Source: an uncultured Neomegalonema sp. (GTDB lineage Bacteria > Pseudomonadota > Alphaproteobacteria > Rhodobacterales > Rhodobacteraceae). Taken from it: a DNA stretch of 34,128 nucleotides. How positions within the stretch are numbered: the stretch's first letter is position 1; every line of letters starts with the position of its first letter. The notes under the pieces were generated by a model. The model worked only from the letters and a program-made list of their open reading frames with translations, searched no databases and had not been told where the DNA came from. The translations under genes and the position numbers were made by a program. Shown here piece after piece: positions 16,004 to 26,100 of the stretch. The stretch covers positions 1 to 34,128 of the forward strand of contig CALFVD010000155.1 in the NCBI GenBank assembly GCA_937928005.1. Direction: 5' to 3'.

Positions 16004-16564
16004 TTAGCGGCCCCATTCGCGGATCGGGCCGCTGTCAAGATGGACGAAATTTGATGATGCGTAGCGCCCCACGCCCCCCGATGCCAAAGCTTCACCGATA
16101 TTGCCGATGCGTTCAGTAGACACGCCCTTCATGCGAAGGTCCATTGCCATCCCTCTGATATGATAGGATTTCTTGGCAACTCCACTTGAGTTTCGGCGTA
16201 GCATGTCGTTCGTTCTCTGCGACCGATAGCCGGAGATCACAGAAAACGGGCGATCATGGCCGATAAGGTATTGCGTGGCTGAGACAATATCCACGACACG
16301 ACGGTCGATTATCGTCATTTCGTCCGTGCGTACATCTCGCAAAAGACGATTGATTTCGCCCATCACACCGTGAACGTATTCACCATGTACATAATATATG
16401 GCATCAAGACGTTCATCTGTTCGTGGATTGTAAAGGTTAATTCGGCGAAGATCACCGACACGAGCCGCAACATCGCGGAACGGACAGAGCAGAAGCGTCG
16501 CGGTGGCCCCGGTTAGGAGGCTCCGCCGGGTGCAGATGGAACGGAGTGGTTGTGTGACTGACAT
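16004..16564 (-). CDS. DUF882 / MepK-like peptidoglycan peptidase with a Tat-like signal
   Basis: A 186-residue protein of the peptidase M15-like DUF882 (YcbK) family. The N-terminus has a twin-arginine-like signal (CTRRSLLTGATATLLL). The catalytic part shows ISGYRSQRTNDML, SYHIRGMAMDLRM with zinc ligands His and Asp, and FVHLDSG with the last histidine. The E. coli relative MepK cuts peptidoglycan cross-links, including 3-3 links. The start at 16564 is chosen because it places the signal at the N-terminus; a longer frame to 16756 is open but runs across the divergent promoter region. It is divergent from the L,D-transpeptidase gene, which makes 3-3 links. Confidence 0.82.
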   Translation of the reverse strand: MSVTQPLRSICTRRSLLTGATATLLLCPFRDVAARVGDLRRINLYNPRTDERLDAIYYVHGEYVHGVMGEINRLLRDVRTDEMTIIDRRVVDIVSATQYLIGHDRPFSVISGYRSQRTNDMLRRNSSGVAKKSYHIRGMAMDLRMKGVSTERIGNIGEALASGGVGRYASSNFVHLDSGPIREWGR

Positions 16565-16715
16565 AGATAGAGTCCCCCGGACGGTCTTCTCGTTTCGCGT
16601 CGGCGAAGGTTTTGCTGCGCTTGCACGCTCCCCTATCTCCGCCTTTCGCTTTGGGGGGCAGTATTGCAGTAGTGGTTTTCGCTTCGGTTTACGCCGCACT
16701 GACTGCATTGATTCA

Positions 16716-18329
16716 TTGTCGAAAATTTTAATGGCCTTGTCCTTGATTGGCGGCATTACGGGTGCGGCATTGCCTGTCGCTGCGACCGAAACTGCGACGG
16801 ATGCGGTGCTACAAAGCTCGTATGATCCGCTTATATCGGCGGTCGATTTATTTCGTTCGGGTGCTGAGGCACCGATGTTGTGGGTGCGCGGTAAGGACGA
16901 TCTGGATCGTGCCTTCGCATTAGTGGATCGGTTTGATGCTGCGCCGAGCCATGGCCTATCGCCTTCGCGCTACGATGCGGCACGGCTACGCGCTATGCTT
17001 GAGGGGTTCGCGGCATCGCCGAATTTTGAGGGCGCACAGAAATTGGAACGGGCACTATCCGTCGCCTATCTGCGCTATGCCCGTGATCTGGTATCAGGCA
17101 TGATTGATCCTGAAAGCCTTGAAGCGCGTGTGCATGTTGATCCGGCCAAAGCCAATCTGGGCAAGCTGCTGTCACGAGCGGGGCGCGCGGAGGATGTTGC
17201 GGCGTTACTCGATGATCTTGAGCCGAAGAGTTCGCGCTACAGGCATCTTCGCGATGTCGTCTTGCGCATGATGGATCAGGTCAACCGTGGTGGTTGGGGA
17301 GATACCGTAGCAGCGGGTGATATGTCCCCCGGTGCGGCATCTGCGAATGTCGCAAAGTTGCGCCGCCGCCTTATGGCGATGGGTGATTTGGCGATGGAGC
17401 CTGACCTTTCGGGTGTCACGGCTGATCCAGATATTGCCGTCTATGATGAGCGCCTGATGGGGGCGGTTGCGGCGTTTCAAAAACGGCACGGCCTGACCGC
17501 TGATGGTATCGTCGGCCCGGCCACCTTGCGTGCGCTCAATGCCCCACTAGGCAAACGGTTGGCGCAGGCAATGCTGAATCTTGAGCGTATGCGCTGGCGT
17601 CAGGCGCGGCTAGAGGGGCGGCGAATCGAGGTGAATCAGCCTGATTTCCGCATGGTTGTCTATGATGATGCGAATGCGCCGGTCCATGATGCCCGCGTCG
17701 TTATCGGCCAGAAGGAACGGCGTCTCCAGACCCCCGAATTCTATGACCATATGAGTTATATCGTCCTGAACCCGACATGGACGGTGCCGAAGAGCATTAT
17801 TCGCCGCGAAATCCTGCCAGAGTTGCAAAAAGACGCAGGGTATCTGAAGCGGAATAATATGATCTTGCTGAAAGGTGGCAATCCTGTTGATCCGACTAAG
17901 GTCGATTGGACCGATATGGATCGCAAGACGATCGCTGCCTATGCGGTGGTGCAACGTCCCGGCAAAGGCAATGCGCTGGGTAATGTGAAATTCATGTTCC
18001 CGAACGGGTATAACATCTACCTGCATGATACGCCGTCAAAGCACCTTTTTGCTTCTGAGAGTCGTGCCTATAGCCATGGCTGCGTGCGTGTGGAGCGGCC
18101 TTTTGCGCTTGCATGGCTATTACTGTCCGAGCAGACCGAAGATCCCGGCACGATGATCGAGGAGACGCTGGCGACCGGTAAGGAAACCAATGTTCCGTTG
18201 GAGCGGCCAATTCCCATCAATCTGGTCTATCTGACATCATGGGTCGATGAAGCAGGGGTTCTGCATTTCCGCGATGACGTGTACAAGCGCGATGAAATCC
18301 TTGCGCGGGCCATGAGAGCCAACTCCTGA
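16716..18329 (+). CDS. L,D-transpeptidase of the YcbB (LdtD) type
   Basis: A secreted enzyme that forms 3-3 peptidoglycan cross-links. After a signal peptide ([23 protein letters not shown]) come a helical N-terminal domain, a peptidoglycan-binding domain ([22 protein letters not shown]), and a YkuD catalytic domain with [22 protein letters not shown], in which the Cys of SHGCVR (about residue 456) is the nucleophile. The start is uncertain. TTG at 16716 gives a signal peptide with a Lys near the start, ATG at 16731 gives one without it, and the frame is open up to 16503. Length and domain order fit the family. Confidence 0.88.
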   Translation: MSKILMALSLIGGITGAALPVAATETATDAVLQSSYDPLISAVDLFRSGAEAPMLWVRGKDDLDRAFALVDRFDAAPSHGLSPSRYDAARLRAMLEGFAASPNFEGAQKLERALSVAYLRYARDLVSGMIDPESLEARVHVDPAKANLGKLLSRAGRAEDVAALLDDLEPKSSRYRHLRDVVLRMMDQVNRGGWGDTVAAGDMSPGAASANVAKLRRRLMAMGDLAMEPDLSGVTADPDIAVYDERLMGAVAAFQKRHGLTADGIVGPATLRALNAPLGKRLAQAMLNLERMRWRQARLEGRRIEVNQPDFRMVVYDDANAPVHDARVVIGQKERRLQTPEFYDHMSYIVLNPTWTVPKSIIRREILPELQKDAGYLKRNNMILLKGGNPVDPTKVDWTDMDRKTIAAYAVVQRPGKGNALGNVKFMFPNGYNIYLHDTPSKHLFASESRAYSHGCVRVERPFALAWLLLSEQTEDPGTMIEETLATGKETNVPLERPIPINLVYLTSWVDEAGVLHFRDDVYKRDEILARAMRANS

Positions 18330-18354
18330 GTCGCGCCTTTTCCGGGAGAGACGG

Positions 18355-19446
18355 ATGGGTGAAAGCTATACTGTCGCGGCACTGTCCGAAGCACTCGGCG
18401 CGGCCTTCGAGGGCGATGGCAGTCTGGAGATCACAGGGCTTGTCCATCCTGCAATGGCTGCGCCTGATAAGCTAGTCATGGCTAGCTCTGCTGATTTTCT
18501 GGCGCAAATCGCACGGGGATCGGCCCATGTTGCGCTGGTATCGGAGGGAGCTGATTGGCGCGAAGCTGGTCTGAGCGCGGCGATTATCGCACCACGCCCC
18601 CGTTATGCAATGGCCCATGCGACTCGCGCTTTTGCAGCGGATGACGCGCTCGCGCCCGGTATTCACCCCAGTGCAGTCATCGAGCCAGATGCGAATATCG
18701 GTGAAGGCGTGCGTATCGGTCCTTTCGTATATATTGGCGCGCGTGCGCGGATCGGGGCGGATAGCCACATTATGGCGCATGCCTCCATCGGTGAGGATGC
18801 GGCGCTGGGCGCGGGCGCATTGATCCATAGCGGTGCGCGCATCGCCAGCCGTGTGACCATCGGCGCGCGGGCGATTATCCACCAGAACGCGGTAATCGGC
18901 GCAGATGGTTTTTCCTTCGTTACCCCAGATATGGGGGCTGTTGAAGCAGCCAAGGCAGGTGGCGGTAGCGAGTCGGGCACCCAAAACCTAGCCCTGACAC
19001 GCATCCATTCCCTCGCCGCCGTCACCTTAGGCGATGACGTTGAGGTCGGCGCTTGCACGACCATTGATCGGGGCACTTTGCGCGATACACGCATCGGTAA
19101 CGGCACCAAGCTCGATAATCAGGTGCAAATCGGCCATAATGTTACCATCGGGAATACGTGTATGCTCTGTGCGCAGGTCGGTATCGCCGGTAGTAGTGAG
19201 ATTGGCGACCGTGTTGTGCTGGGCGGTAAAGCAGGGGTGGCCGACCATGTGAAGATCGGGTCAGATGTGCTTGTTGCCGCTGCGTCCGCCGTGGCGAGCA
19301 ACGTCAAGGGCCGCTCAATTGTTATGGGTGTACCCGCCGTTCCGCGCGATGAAGCGGTGCGTTCGGTCATGGCGATACGACGCCTGCCGCGCCTTATGGA
19401 GACGGTGCAGGAGCTTAAAAAGGCTATCATCAATGGACAGCGTTGA
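18355..19446 (+). CDS. lpxD: UDP-3-O-acylglucosamine N-acyltransferase LpxD
   Basis: Third step of lipid A synthesis: adds the N-linked 3-hydroxyacyl chain from acyl-ACP. The N-terminal uridine-binding domain (residues 1-100) is followed by a left-handed beta helix of hexapeptide repeats ([20 protein letters not shown] onward) and a C-terminal helix ([12 protein letters not shown]). His261 in VQIGHN is the expected catalytic base. A GGGAGAG site precedes the ATG. The gene follows the L,D-transpeptidase by 25 bp and leads into acp and a ketosynthase, a sensible supply line for the acyl donor. Confidence 0.94.
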   Translation: MGESYTVAALSEALGAAFEGDGSLEITGLVHPAMAAPDKLVMASSADFLAQIARGSAHVALVSEGADWREAGLSAAIIAPRPRYAMAHATRAFAADDALAPGIHPSAVIEPDANIGEGVRIGPFVYIGARARIGADSHIMAHASIGEDAALGAGALIHSGARIASRVTIGARAIIHQNAVIGADGFSFVTPDMGAVEAAKAGGGSESGTQNLALTRIHSLAAVTLGDDVEVGACTTIDRGTLRDTRIGNGTKLDNQVQIGHNVTIGNTCMLCAQVGIAGSSEIGDRVVLGGKAGVADHVKIGSDVLVAAASAVASNVKGRSIVMGVPAVPRDEAVRSVMAIRRLPRLMETVQELKKAIINGQR

Positions 19447-19500
19447 GTAATTGGCCTATTGGCTGCGCAACACAGGCGGTTTGCGACCGGGAAGGTTCAC

Positions 19501-19764
19501 ATGAGCGATGACATTCGCCAGCAAGTACGGGTGATCGTTGCGGAACAGGCGATGATCGAGGTGAGTGAAGTCTCACCGGAATCTACGATGGAAGATCTTG
19601 GCCTCGACTCCCTCGGGTTAGTCGAGATCGTTTTCGCAATCGAGGAGGAATTCGGCGTGTCCGTTCCCTACAACGCCAATGAGCCGAATTCTGAGGAATT
19701 CGATATCTCGACGATCAAAGCGGTCGAGGATGGTGTCATCAAACTCGTCGCGGAGAAGGTTTAA
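19501..19764 (+). CDS. Acyl carrier protein, specialised type
   Basis: An 87-residue acidic helical carrier. Ser37 in LGLDSLGLVEIVF is the phosphopantetheine site. The NANEPNSEEFDISTI loop before the last helix is longer than in housekeeping AcpP and resembles the AcpXL-like or second ACPs of Rhodobacterales. The ATG at 19501 has GGAAGG upstream and matches the usual ACP start; a longer frame from 19459 is not needed. It is probably the partner of the adjacent ketosynthase and may feed an unusual acyl chain to LpxD or another acyltransferase; this last point is inference. Confidence 0.85.
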   Translation: MSDDIRQQVRVIVAEQAMIEVSEVSPESTMEDLGLDSLGLVEIVFAIEEEFGVSVPYNANEPNSEEFDISTIKAVEDGVIKLVAEKV

Positions 19765-19771
19765 TCCCTTG

Positions 19772-20986
19772 ATGAGGCGCGTTGTCGTAACCGGAGCGGG
19801 CGTCGTGTCTGCGCTCGGCATCGGATACGATGCGCATGTTGCGGCCCTGCGCGAGGGCCGCTCCGGCATCGGGCAGATTGAATTGATCGAAACGGACGGG
19901 CTGAATATCGCCATCGCCGCCGAGGCGAAGGGGTATGTTGCCACGGAGCATTTCAATCGGAACGAACTAACCCTACGCGACCGCGTGACCCAGATGGCTC
20001 TGACCGCTGCTGGCGAGGCCGTTACGGCATCCGGTATCGAGATCTCGGACGAGTTGGCCATGCGTACAGCGACGGTGATCGGCACGTCGATGGGTGGCCA
20101 GCATACGCAAGATGACAATTATCGCCTGATTTACCGTGACGGCAAACAGCGCGTGCATCCGTTTACGGTGCCAAAGCTGATGGCCAACGCCCCCGCAAGT
20201 TGGATCAGCATGGAGCATGGGTTGAAAGGTCCGGCATGGAGCGTGTCGACGGCCTGCGCCTCGTCTAACCATGCCATTGGCCAAGCATTCCACATGATTC
20301 GCTCTGGCATGGCCGATGCGGCGGTGACGGGTGGCGCTGAGTCTGGCCTTACCTATGGCGTGCTGAAAGCTTGGGAGGGGCTGCGGGTCATGTCGAAGGA
20401 CACCTGTCGTCCTTTCTCAAAGACACGCACAGGCATGGTACAGGGTGAAGGGGCAGCGATCCTTGTTCTCGAAGACTTAGAAACGGCCAAGGCGCGCGGT
20501 GCGAATATCCTCGGCGAGATCGTTGGTTTTGGCATGACGGCGGATGCGAACGATATCGTACAGCCATCACTGGACGGTGCCGCGCGAGCAATGAGCGCCG
20601 CGCTGAGCGATGCGCAAATCAATGTATCAGAAATCGCCTATATCAACGCCCATGGCACCGCCACAGCGGCGAATGACAAGACGGAATGTGCCGCGATTCG
20701 TGATGTCTTTGGTGATCATGCCGACCGTCTCATGGTGTCGTCCACGAAATCGATGCATGGGCATTGTATCGGGGCCGCCGGGGCGCTGGAGATGGTGGCG
20801 ACTTTGTCGGCACTTGGCTCCGGTATCGTCCCACCGACGGTCAATTTCGAGGAACCTGACCCCGATTGCGACCTTGATGTCGTGCCGAATGAGGCGCGTG
20901 AGGCAGATATTCCCTGTGCCGTATCGAATTCTTTCGCCTTTGGTGGCCTAAACGCCGTGCTGGTGGCACGGCGTTTCGATGGCTGA
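19772..20986 (+). CDS. Beta-ketoacyl-ACP synthase II-like condensing enzyme
   Basis: A 404-residue thiolase-fold enzyme that elongates acyl-ACP with malonyl-ACP. The active site is complete: Cys162 in STACASSNHA, His294 in NAHGTATAANDKTE, Lys326 in SSTKS and His331 in MHGHCIGAAGALE. The start at 19772 (MRRVVVTGAG) is 7 bp after the acyl carrier protein stop. It is a FabF-like paralogue and not clearly the housekeeping enzyme, since no other fatty-acid genes are next to it. Confidence 0.9.
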   Translation: MRRVVVTGAGVVSALGIGYDAHVAALREGRSGIGQIELIETDGLNIAIAAEAKGYVATEHFNRNELTLRDRVTQMALTAAGEAVTASGIEISDELAMRTATVIGTSMGGQHTQDDNYRLIYRDGKQRVHPFTVPKLMANAPASWISMEHGLKGPAWSVSTACASSNHAIGQAFHMIRSGMADAAVTGGAESGLTYGVLKAWEGLRVMSKDTCRPFSKTRTGMVQGEGAAILVLEDLETAKARGANILGEIVGFGMTADANDIVQPSLDGAARAMSAALSDAQINVSEIAYINAHGTATAANDKTECAAIRDVFGDHADRLMVSSTKSMHGHCIGAAGALEMVATLSALGSGIVPPTVNFEEPDPDCDLDVVPNEAREADIPCAVSNSFAFGGLNAVLVARRFDG

Positions 20987-20991
20987 TCAGG

Positions 20992-21495
20992 TTACAGGCT
21001 GTTGAATCCGGCAGTGAAGCCCGTGAGAGAGATTGGTACGCGCACGGTCTTATCCGGGCTGCTTGATATAATCAGGTAGGCGGTGCCACCATTGCGCATC
21101 TGGTTAAGCATGTTCGATGATACCGGTGCGCGCACGACGCATCCATCGGGTATACACCGCTCAAACGGGGCCGCGCGCGGTTCACCCCCATCTACCTGTA
21201 ATCCGAGGCCATTGGGGATATAGACGCCTAGCGGCACGACGATCTCCGCCAACGCCTCGATTGGTGCACCGGATGTGTCCTGCAATCCCTTCGGCTTGAT
21301 GAGGGTAAAGACCGCATCCGCCGTCTCTGGCGTGCGGGTGTGAAGTTGCGACATGACACAGTCAGTTTGACCGTAGCAACGTACCTCCCATGCGCCATGG
21401 GTCGCCTTGAGAGTTGAAGGCTGAGGCGCTGCGTTCTGGGCAGCGAGGGGAGCAGTTAGCGACAGTAGGAGGATCGGTGCGAGAAGCGCGCGCAT
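20992..21495 (-). CDS. Invasion associated locus B (IalB) family periplasmic protein
   Basis: A 167-residue exported protein. A signal peptide (MRALLAPILLLSLTAPLAA) is followed by the IalB pattern: HGAWEVRCYGQTDCVMSQ with paired cysteines, EIVVPLGVYIPNGLGLQVDGGE, and PFERCIPDGCVVRAPVS with a second cysteine pair. Named for Bartonella invasion but found widely in free-living Alphaproteobacteria, where its role is unknown. The start at 21495 is chosen for the signal peptide and an AGGA 9 nt upstream. It converges with the ketosynthase gene, 5 bp apart. Confidence 0.85.
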   Translation of the reverse strand: MRALLAPILLLSLTAPLAAQNAAPQPSTLKATHGAWEVRCYGQTDCVMSQLHTRTPETADAVFTLIKPKGLQDTSGAPIEALAEIVVPLGVYIPNGLGLQVDGGEPRAAPFERCIPDGCVVRAPVSSNMLNQMRNGGTAYLIISSSPDKTVRVPISLTGFTAGFNSL

Positions 21496-21576
21496 CGCTT
21501 TTGTCCTTTCGGAAGAAACAGAGATCGCGCGAAATCTACGCGCGATGACCTGTACTGGCAACGGGCTATTCTGTGG

Positions 21577-22116
21577 TTATTCGCGGGCAGCCAGTAGACA
21601 ATTGAGGCTACGATGTGTCTCCTGTATCGAATTAACTGGCTCGCCATCCTGAACACCGCTGCCGAATAGTGGGATGATAGACGCACTGACGCGGGGTACA
21701 GGCTCCATAGTCTCGAAAGCAGGTATCGGATCTGCGCTAGAGACAATAGGTCCACGCGACAATTCATCCAGCTTGCGTGCGCGGTCGTGAAGGCGGTCTA
21801 CACGCGATATGAAAGAAGCGAGAGGTTCTGAAATCTCGCCTTCCTCACGGCTAAAGATCGGCGCGGGCGCATGGAGGCGGGCGGATTGACCATCCTCACC
21901 CGGCGTAGGGAGTAACTCGCTCAATGCCCATGCACAGGTCGCGGTCATGCGCCAGTTTGCCTGTGCCAGAAGATGCGCCATGGTTGCGGTTGGCTTTTCT
22001 ACAAGAGCATGTGTCTGCGATTCCTCAAGCAGATCAGCCGTCTCGTGCAACAGGTGTTTAAGAATGCGTTTGTCGATTCGCGATGCGTGCGGATCGCGAT
22101 TGCCCGTAATTTCCAT
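21577..22116 (-). CDS. Helical protein resembling RcdA / DUF1465
   Basis: A 179-residue protein with a predicted helical core (ILKHLLHETADLLEESQTH, TMAHLLAQANWRMTATCAWALSELL, SFISRVDRLHDRARKLDEL) and a low-complexity C-terminus. The spacing of these helices recalls DUF1465 proteins such as Caulobacter RcdA, an adaptor for CtrA degradation by ClpXP. The resemblance is loose and judged by eye. It lies downstream of the degenerate receiver on the same strand after a 117-bp gap that shows no gene. If it is not RcdA-like, it is an unrecognised helical protein. Confidence 0.45.
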   Translation of the reverse strand: MEITGNRDPHASRIDKRILKHLLHETADLLEESQTHALVEKPTATMAHLLAQANWRMTATCAWALSELLPTPGEDGQSARLHAPAPIFSREEGEISEPLASFISRVDRLHDRARKLDELSRGPIVSSADPIPAFETMEPVPRVSASIIPLFGSGVQDGEPVNSIQETHRSLNCLLAARE

Positions 22117-22233
22117 GATAGAAATCCCCCGATTTCATTATCCCGAAAACGACAATAGGGGGCGGACTTTAAGGTATGATCTTCGGCAAGGGATAAAATC
22201 AGGACAATTTTTCAGAAATCCGAAAGTTAAGGA

Positions 22234-22710
22234 TTAGGCCGCAAGTCGCCTACGCAGTGCGGGCATGTTTTCGAGCAGATTGTCGAAACCTTCAGCTTTG
22301 CCATCCTCGATTGCTTCATAGAGTGCGTTGGCACCATAGAGCAGAAGCATGACGCGGTTATAGAGGCCGGACAAGTCCAGTGGATCGGTCGGGATCAACT
22401 CTGCATCACCAGCCTGTTTGGCCATGGATATCCGAGCAGGTGAAACCCGGTCGGTAAGCAGCAGCAGCTTTGGTACAGGGCCGGTGGCGGCATTGCCCGC
22501 GATTGTGGCACGGGTTGCGATCATCGTTTCACCACCTTGCGCCCAAGGGCCAATCATCAGGTCAGGATGGCGGGTTCGCATTGCCTTACGGGTTAGGGCC
22601 AACGTGTCATAGGTACACATGGACACATCCGGTACGCGCTGGAGCAGCGATTGAATCTTCTTGCGCTGTTCGGGGTCGGTTTCGGTCAAAAAGACAAGCG
22701 ACTCGGCCAT
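22234..22710 (-). CDS. Degenerate response-regulator receiver protein
   Basis: A 158-residue protein with the overall receiver layout: LVFLTETDPEQRKKIQSLL at the N-terminus, HPDLMIGPWAQGG where the phosphorylated Asp should lie, KLLLLTDRVSPARISMAKQAGDAELIPTDPLDLSGLYNRV for strands 4-5. The acceptor Asp position appears to be Gly, and the conserved Lys before the last cis-proline is missing, so it is unlikely to be phosphorylated in the usual way. The ATG at 22710 is preceded by weak signals. Its neighbour on the same strand is the RcdA-like gene. Confidence 0.55.
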   Translation of the reverse strand: MAESLVFLTETDPEQRKKIQSLLQRVPDVSMCTYDTLALTRKAMRTRHPDLMIGPWAQGGETMIATRATIAGNAATGPVPKLLLLTDRVSPARISMAKQAGDAELIPTDPLDLSGLYNRVMLLLYGANALYEAIEDGKAEGFDNLLENMPALRRRLAA

Positions 22711-23123
22711 AACGCTTCCACCGTATGAGTTGAATGCAATGAACCTAGGCGGGTAAAGGTTAATTTTTGGTAAGGACTATCCCTGCGGCATTGCCAAAAA
22801 ATTAATACCCGGTTCTCCACAGGATGTTCGCGACGAAAAAGACCGCGTGGCAAATGCTTACTGCGCGAAGCTGAATTCTCCCCTGTGATTGGGCGCAGTT
22901 ATCCACCGCAAGGCGCAAAAATTATCAGTTGTCCAAGGATGAAAATTGCCTTCTAAGGGTTCTTGGGAATTTATGCTGTGCTACAAGATGTAGTCTCAAC
23001 AATCGAAAAAACTGGCAGGTTTAGCGAAAACCTGCTTATTTCGGTGCATTGGAAAAGATCGGTACGGTTTGCCGAAATGCGCCGTAAACCGCAGAAAAAC
23101 AGGCGATACAGAGGGATGTTGCA
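22711..23123. promoter_or_regulatory. 413-bp divergent control region between the pseudo-receiver gene and nrdJ
   Basis: No gene is seen here. It holds a long imperfect inverted repeat (22751-22772 with 22791-22811, sharing TTAATTTTT-GG and GGGTA), two sequences one base off the DnaA box TTATCCACA (TTCTCCACA at 22813-22821, TTATCCACC at 22899-22907), a palindrome CTACAAGATGTAG at 22981-22993, and a hairpin GCAGGTTT/AAACCTGC at 23015-23035. The palindrome is a candidate NrdR operator and the DnaA-like boxes would fit cell-cycle control of nrdJ. Both are inferences from motif likeness. Confidence 0.45.
22981..22993. promoter_or_regulatory. Candidate NrdR-type palindrome upstream of nrdJ
   Basis: CTACAAGATGTAG is a perfect 5-bp inverted repeat around AGA, 130 bp before the nrdJ start. 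NrdR boxes in bacteria are palindromes of similar shape placed upstream of ribonucleotide reductase genes, usually in pairs. Only one clear copy is seen here. Confidence 0.35.
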
Positions 23124-26100
23124 ATGAGAATCGAGCGCCTCGATACGAGCGAAAAGACGGATGCCTATGAGGGCATCGAATTCAAAAACATCGTCAGCGA
23201 GATTCGCAATCCCGATGGCTCTATCGTCTTTCATCTTGGGGATGTAGAGGCGCCGAAGGCGTGGTCGCAGGTTGCTTGTGATGTGCTGGCCCAGAAATAT
23301 TTCCGCAAGGCGGGCGTACCGGCGGCGTTGAAGCGCGTGCGCGAGAAGGGTGTCCCTCAATGGCTGTGGCGTTCGGCCCCTGACGACAAGGCATTGGCCA
23401 AGTTGCCCGAAGGGGAGCGTATGTCGGGCGAGCAGAGCGCCCGCCAGGTCTTTGATCGGTTAGCGGGCGCGTGGACCTATTGGGGCTGGAAAGGCGGGTA
23501 TTTTACCGCTGAGAGCGATGCACGCGCGTATTTTGATGAAATGCGCCTGATGCTCGCGAAGCAGAAGGCCGCGCCGAATTCACCGCAATGGTTCAATACC
23601 GGCCTGCATTGGGCTTATGGCATTGATGGGCCGAGTCAGGGCCACCATTACGTCGATTACAAGACTGGCAGCATGACCCGCGCCACTTCATCTTATGAGC
23701 ATCCGCAACCACATGCTTGTTTCATCCAGTCCGTCACCGATGATCTGGTCAATGAAGGCGGGATTATGGATCTTTGGGTCCGTGAGGCGCGCCTGTTCAA
23801 GTATGGCTCTGGCACGGGCACGAACTTCTCCAACCTACGCGGCGAGGGCGAATCGCTATCCGGTGGCGGGCGATCATCTGGCCTCATCAGCTTTCTGAAA
23901 ATCGGGGATAGGGCAGCCGGAGCAATCAAATCTGGCGGCACGACCCGGCGTGCGGCCAAGATGGTCATTGTTGATGCGGACCATCCTGATATCGAGGAAT
24001 TCGTTGATTGGAAGGTCAAGGAAGAGCAAAAGGTTGCCTCCCTCGTCGCTGGTTCCAAGCTGCACGAACGGCATTTGAATGCTGTCATGGCCGCCGTAAA
24101 GACATGGGATGGTTCGGAGGCGGATGCGGTCGATCCGAAGAAGAATGCTAGCCTGAAAGGTGCGATTCGTGAGGCGCGCAAGGTCTGTATCCCCGATAAT
24201 TATGTCCAGCGGGTGCTGCAATACGCAAAGCAGGGCTATGAGAAGATAGAATTCCCGACCTATGAGGCCGATTGGGATTCGGATGCCTATTTGTCAGTTG
24301 CAGGCCAAAACGCCAACAACTCGATCCGCGTGACCGATGAGTTCCTAAATGCAGCGGAGCAGGGCAAGGACTGGGATCTCATTCGCCGCACGGACGGTAA
24401 AGTTGCCAAGACGATCTCTGCATCCGCGCTTTGGGATCAGGTTGGCCATGCCGCATGGTCCTGCGCCGATCCGGGCATCCAGTACCATGACACAGTCAAT
24501 GACTGGCATACCTGCCCACAATCCGGGCTGATCCGGGGATCGAATCCCTGCTCAGAATACATGTTTCTCGACGATACCGCCTGTAATCTCGCTTCGCTGA
24601 ACCTGCTCGCCTTCACGGGCAAGGATGGCAAGTTCGATATCGAGGCGTATGAACACGCCGTCCGTCTCTGGACCCTGACGCTTGAAGTGTCAGTTTTGAT
24701 GGCTCAGTTCCCGTCCGAGGCGATTGCGCGCGGCTCGTATGATTTCCGCACGCTGGGTCTGGGCTATGCCAATATTGGCGGCCTATTGATGACCATGGGT
24801 TTGGGTTATGATTCGGATGAAGGTCGCGCGCTTTGCGGTGCGTTGTCGGCGGTGATGACTGGCGTGTCCTATGCCACCTCGGCGGAGATCGCCAGTGAGG
24901 TCGGCCCGTTCGCACGCTACGAGGAGAACGCCGACGATATGTTGCGCGTCATGCGTAACCATCGCCGTGCAGCCCATGGCAAGAAAGCGGGTTACGAGCG
25001 CCTGCGCACCGCCCCCGTGCCGCTTGACCATGGCAACTGTCCCGATCAACGGCTGGTAAAGGCCGCAACGGCGGCATGGGACAAGGCGGTCGAGCTGGGC
25101 GAGAAGCATGGGTATCGCAATGCGCAATCTTCAGTCGTTGCGCCAACGGGCACCATCGGCCTTGTCATGGATTGCGACACGACCGGGATTGAGCCTGATT
25201 TCGCCTTGGTGAAGTTCAAGAAACTGGCCGGGGGCGGCTACTTCAAGATCATCAACCAAGCGGTGCCCGCTGCCCTCAAAACCCTCGGCTATGCGGCGGA
25301 GCAGGGACAGGAGATTATCGATTACGCGGTCGGCCATGGTACGCTTAAAAATGCGCCTGGTATCAATCACGACACACTGACTGCCAAAGGCTTTGGCCAG
25401 ACGCAGATCGATGCAGTTGAAGCCGGTCTCGGCTCGGCCTTCGACATCAAGTTCGCCTTCAACCAGTGGACGCTGGGCGAGGAGTTCTGCACCAAGACGC
25501 TGGGCATTGATGCGGCAAAGTTGATCGATCCAAGCTTTGATATGCTGCGCGCGATGGGCTTTACCCGCACTGAGATTGACGCAGCCAACGCCTATGCCTG
25601 CGGGACGATGACGCTGGAGGGTGCGCCGCACCTTGATGACGCGCATCTGAATGTCTTCGATTGCGCCAATCCCTGCGGCAAAGTCGGTAAACGGTATCTC
25701 TCATGGGAGAGCCATATCCGCATGATGGCGGCGGCGCAGCCGTTCATCTCCGGCGCAATCTCTAAAACTGTTAACATGCCGAACTCGGCCACCATCGAGG
25801 ATTGCAAGGCGGCTTACATCCTTTCATGGCAACTCGGCATCAAGGCCAATGCGCTCTACCGCGATGGCTCGAAATTATCGCAACCGCTGGCCTCACAGCT
25901 TATCGATGACGATGAGGACGAAGCGGATCTGATGGATGCCATTGGTGCCGACCGCCCCGCCGCCGCCCGCGCCGAGGCACTGGCCGAGCGTATCGTCGAG
26001 AAAATTGTTTATCGCGACGTAGCAAGCCGCTCGCGCGAAAAGCTGCCCCAGCGCCGTAAGGGCTATACTCAAAAGGCGATCATCGGTGGGCATAAGGTTT

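Noticed and set aside
22711..23123. Adenosylcobalamin riboswitch upstream of nrdJ
   Set aside because: I looked for the B12-box pattern and did not recognise it; the hairpins present are too small and simple.
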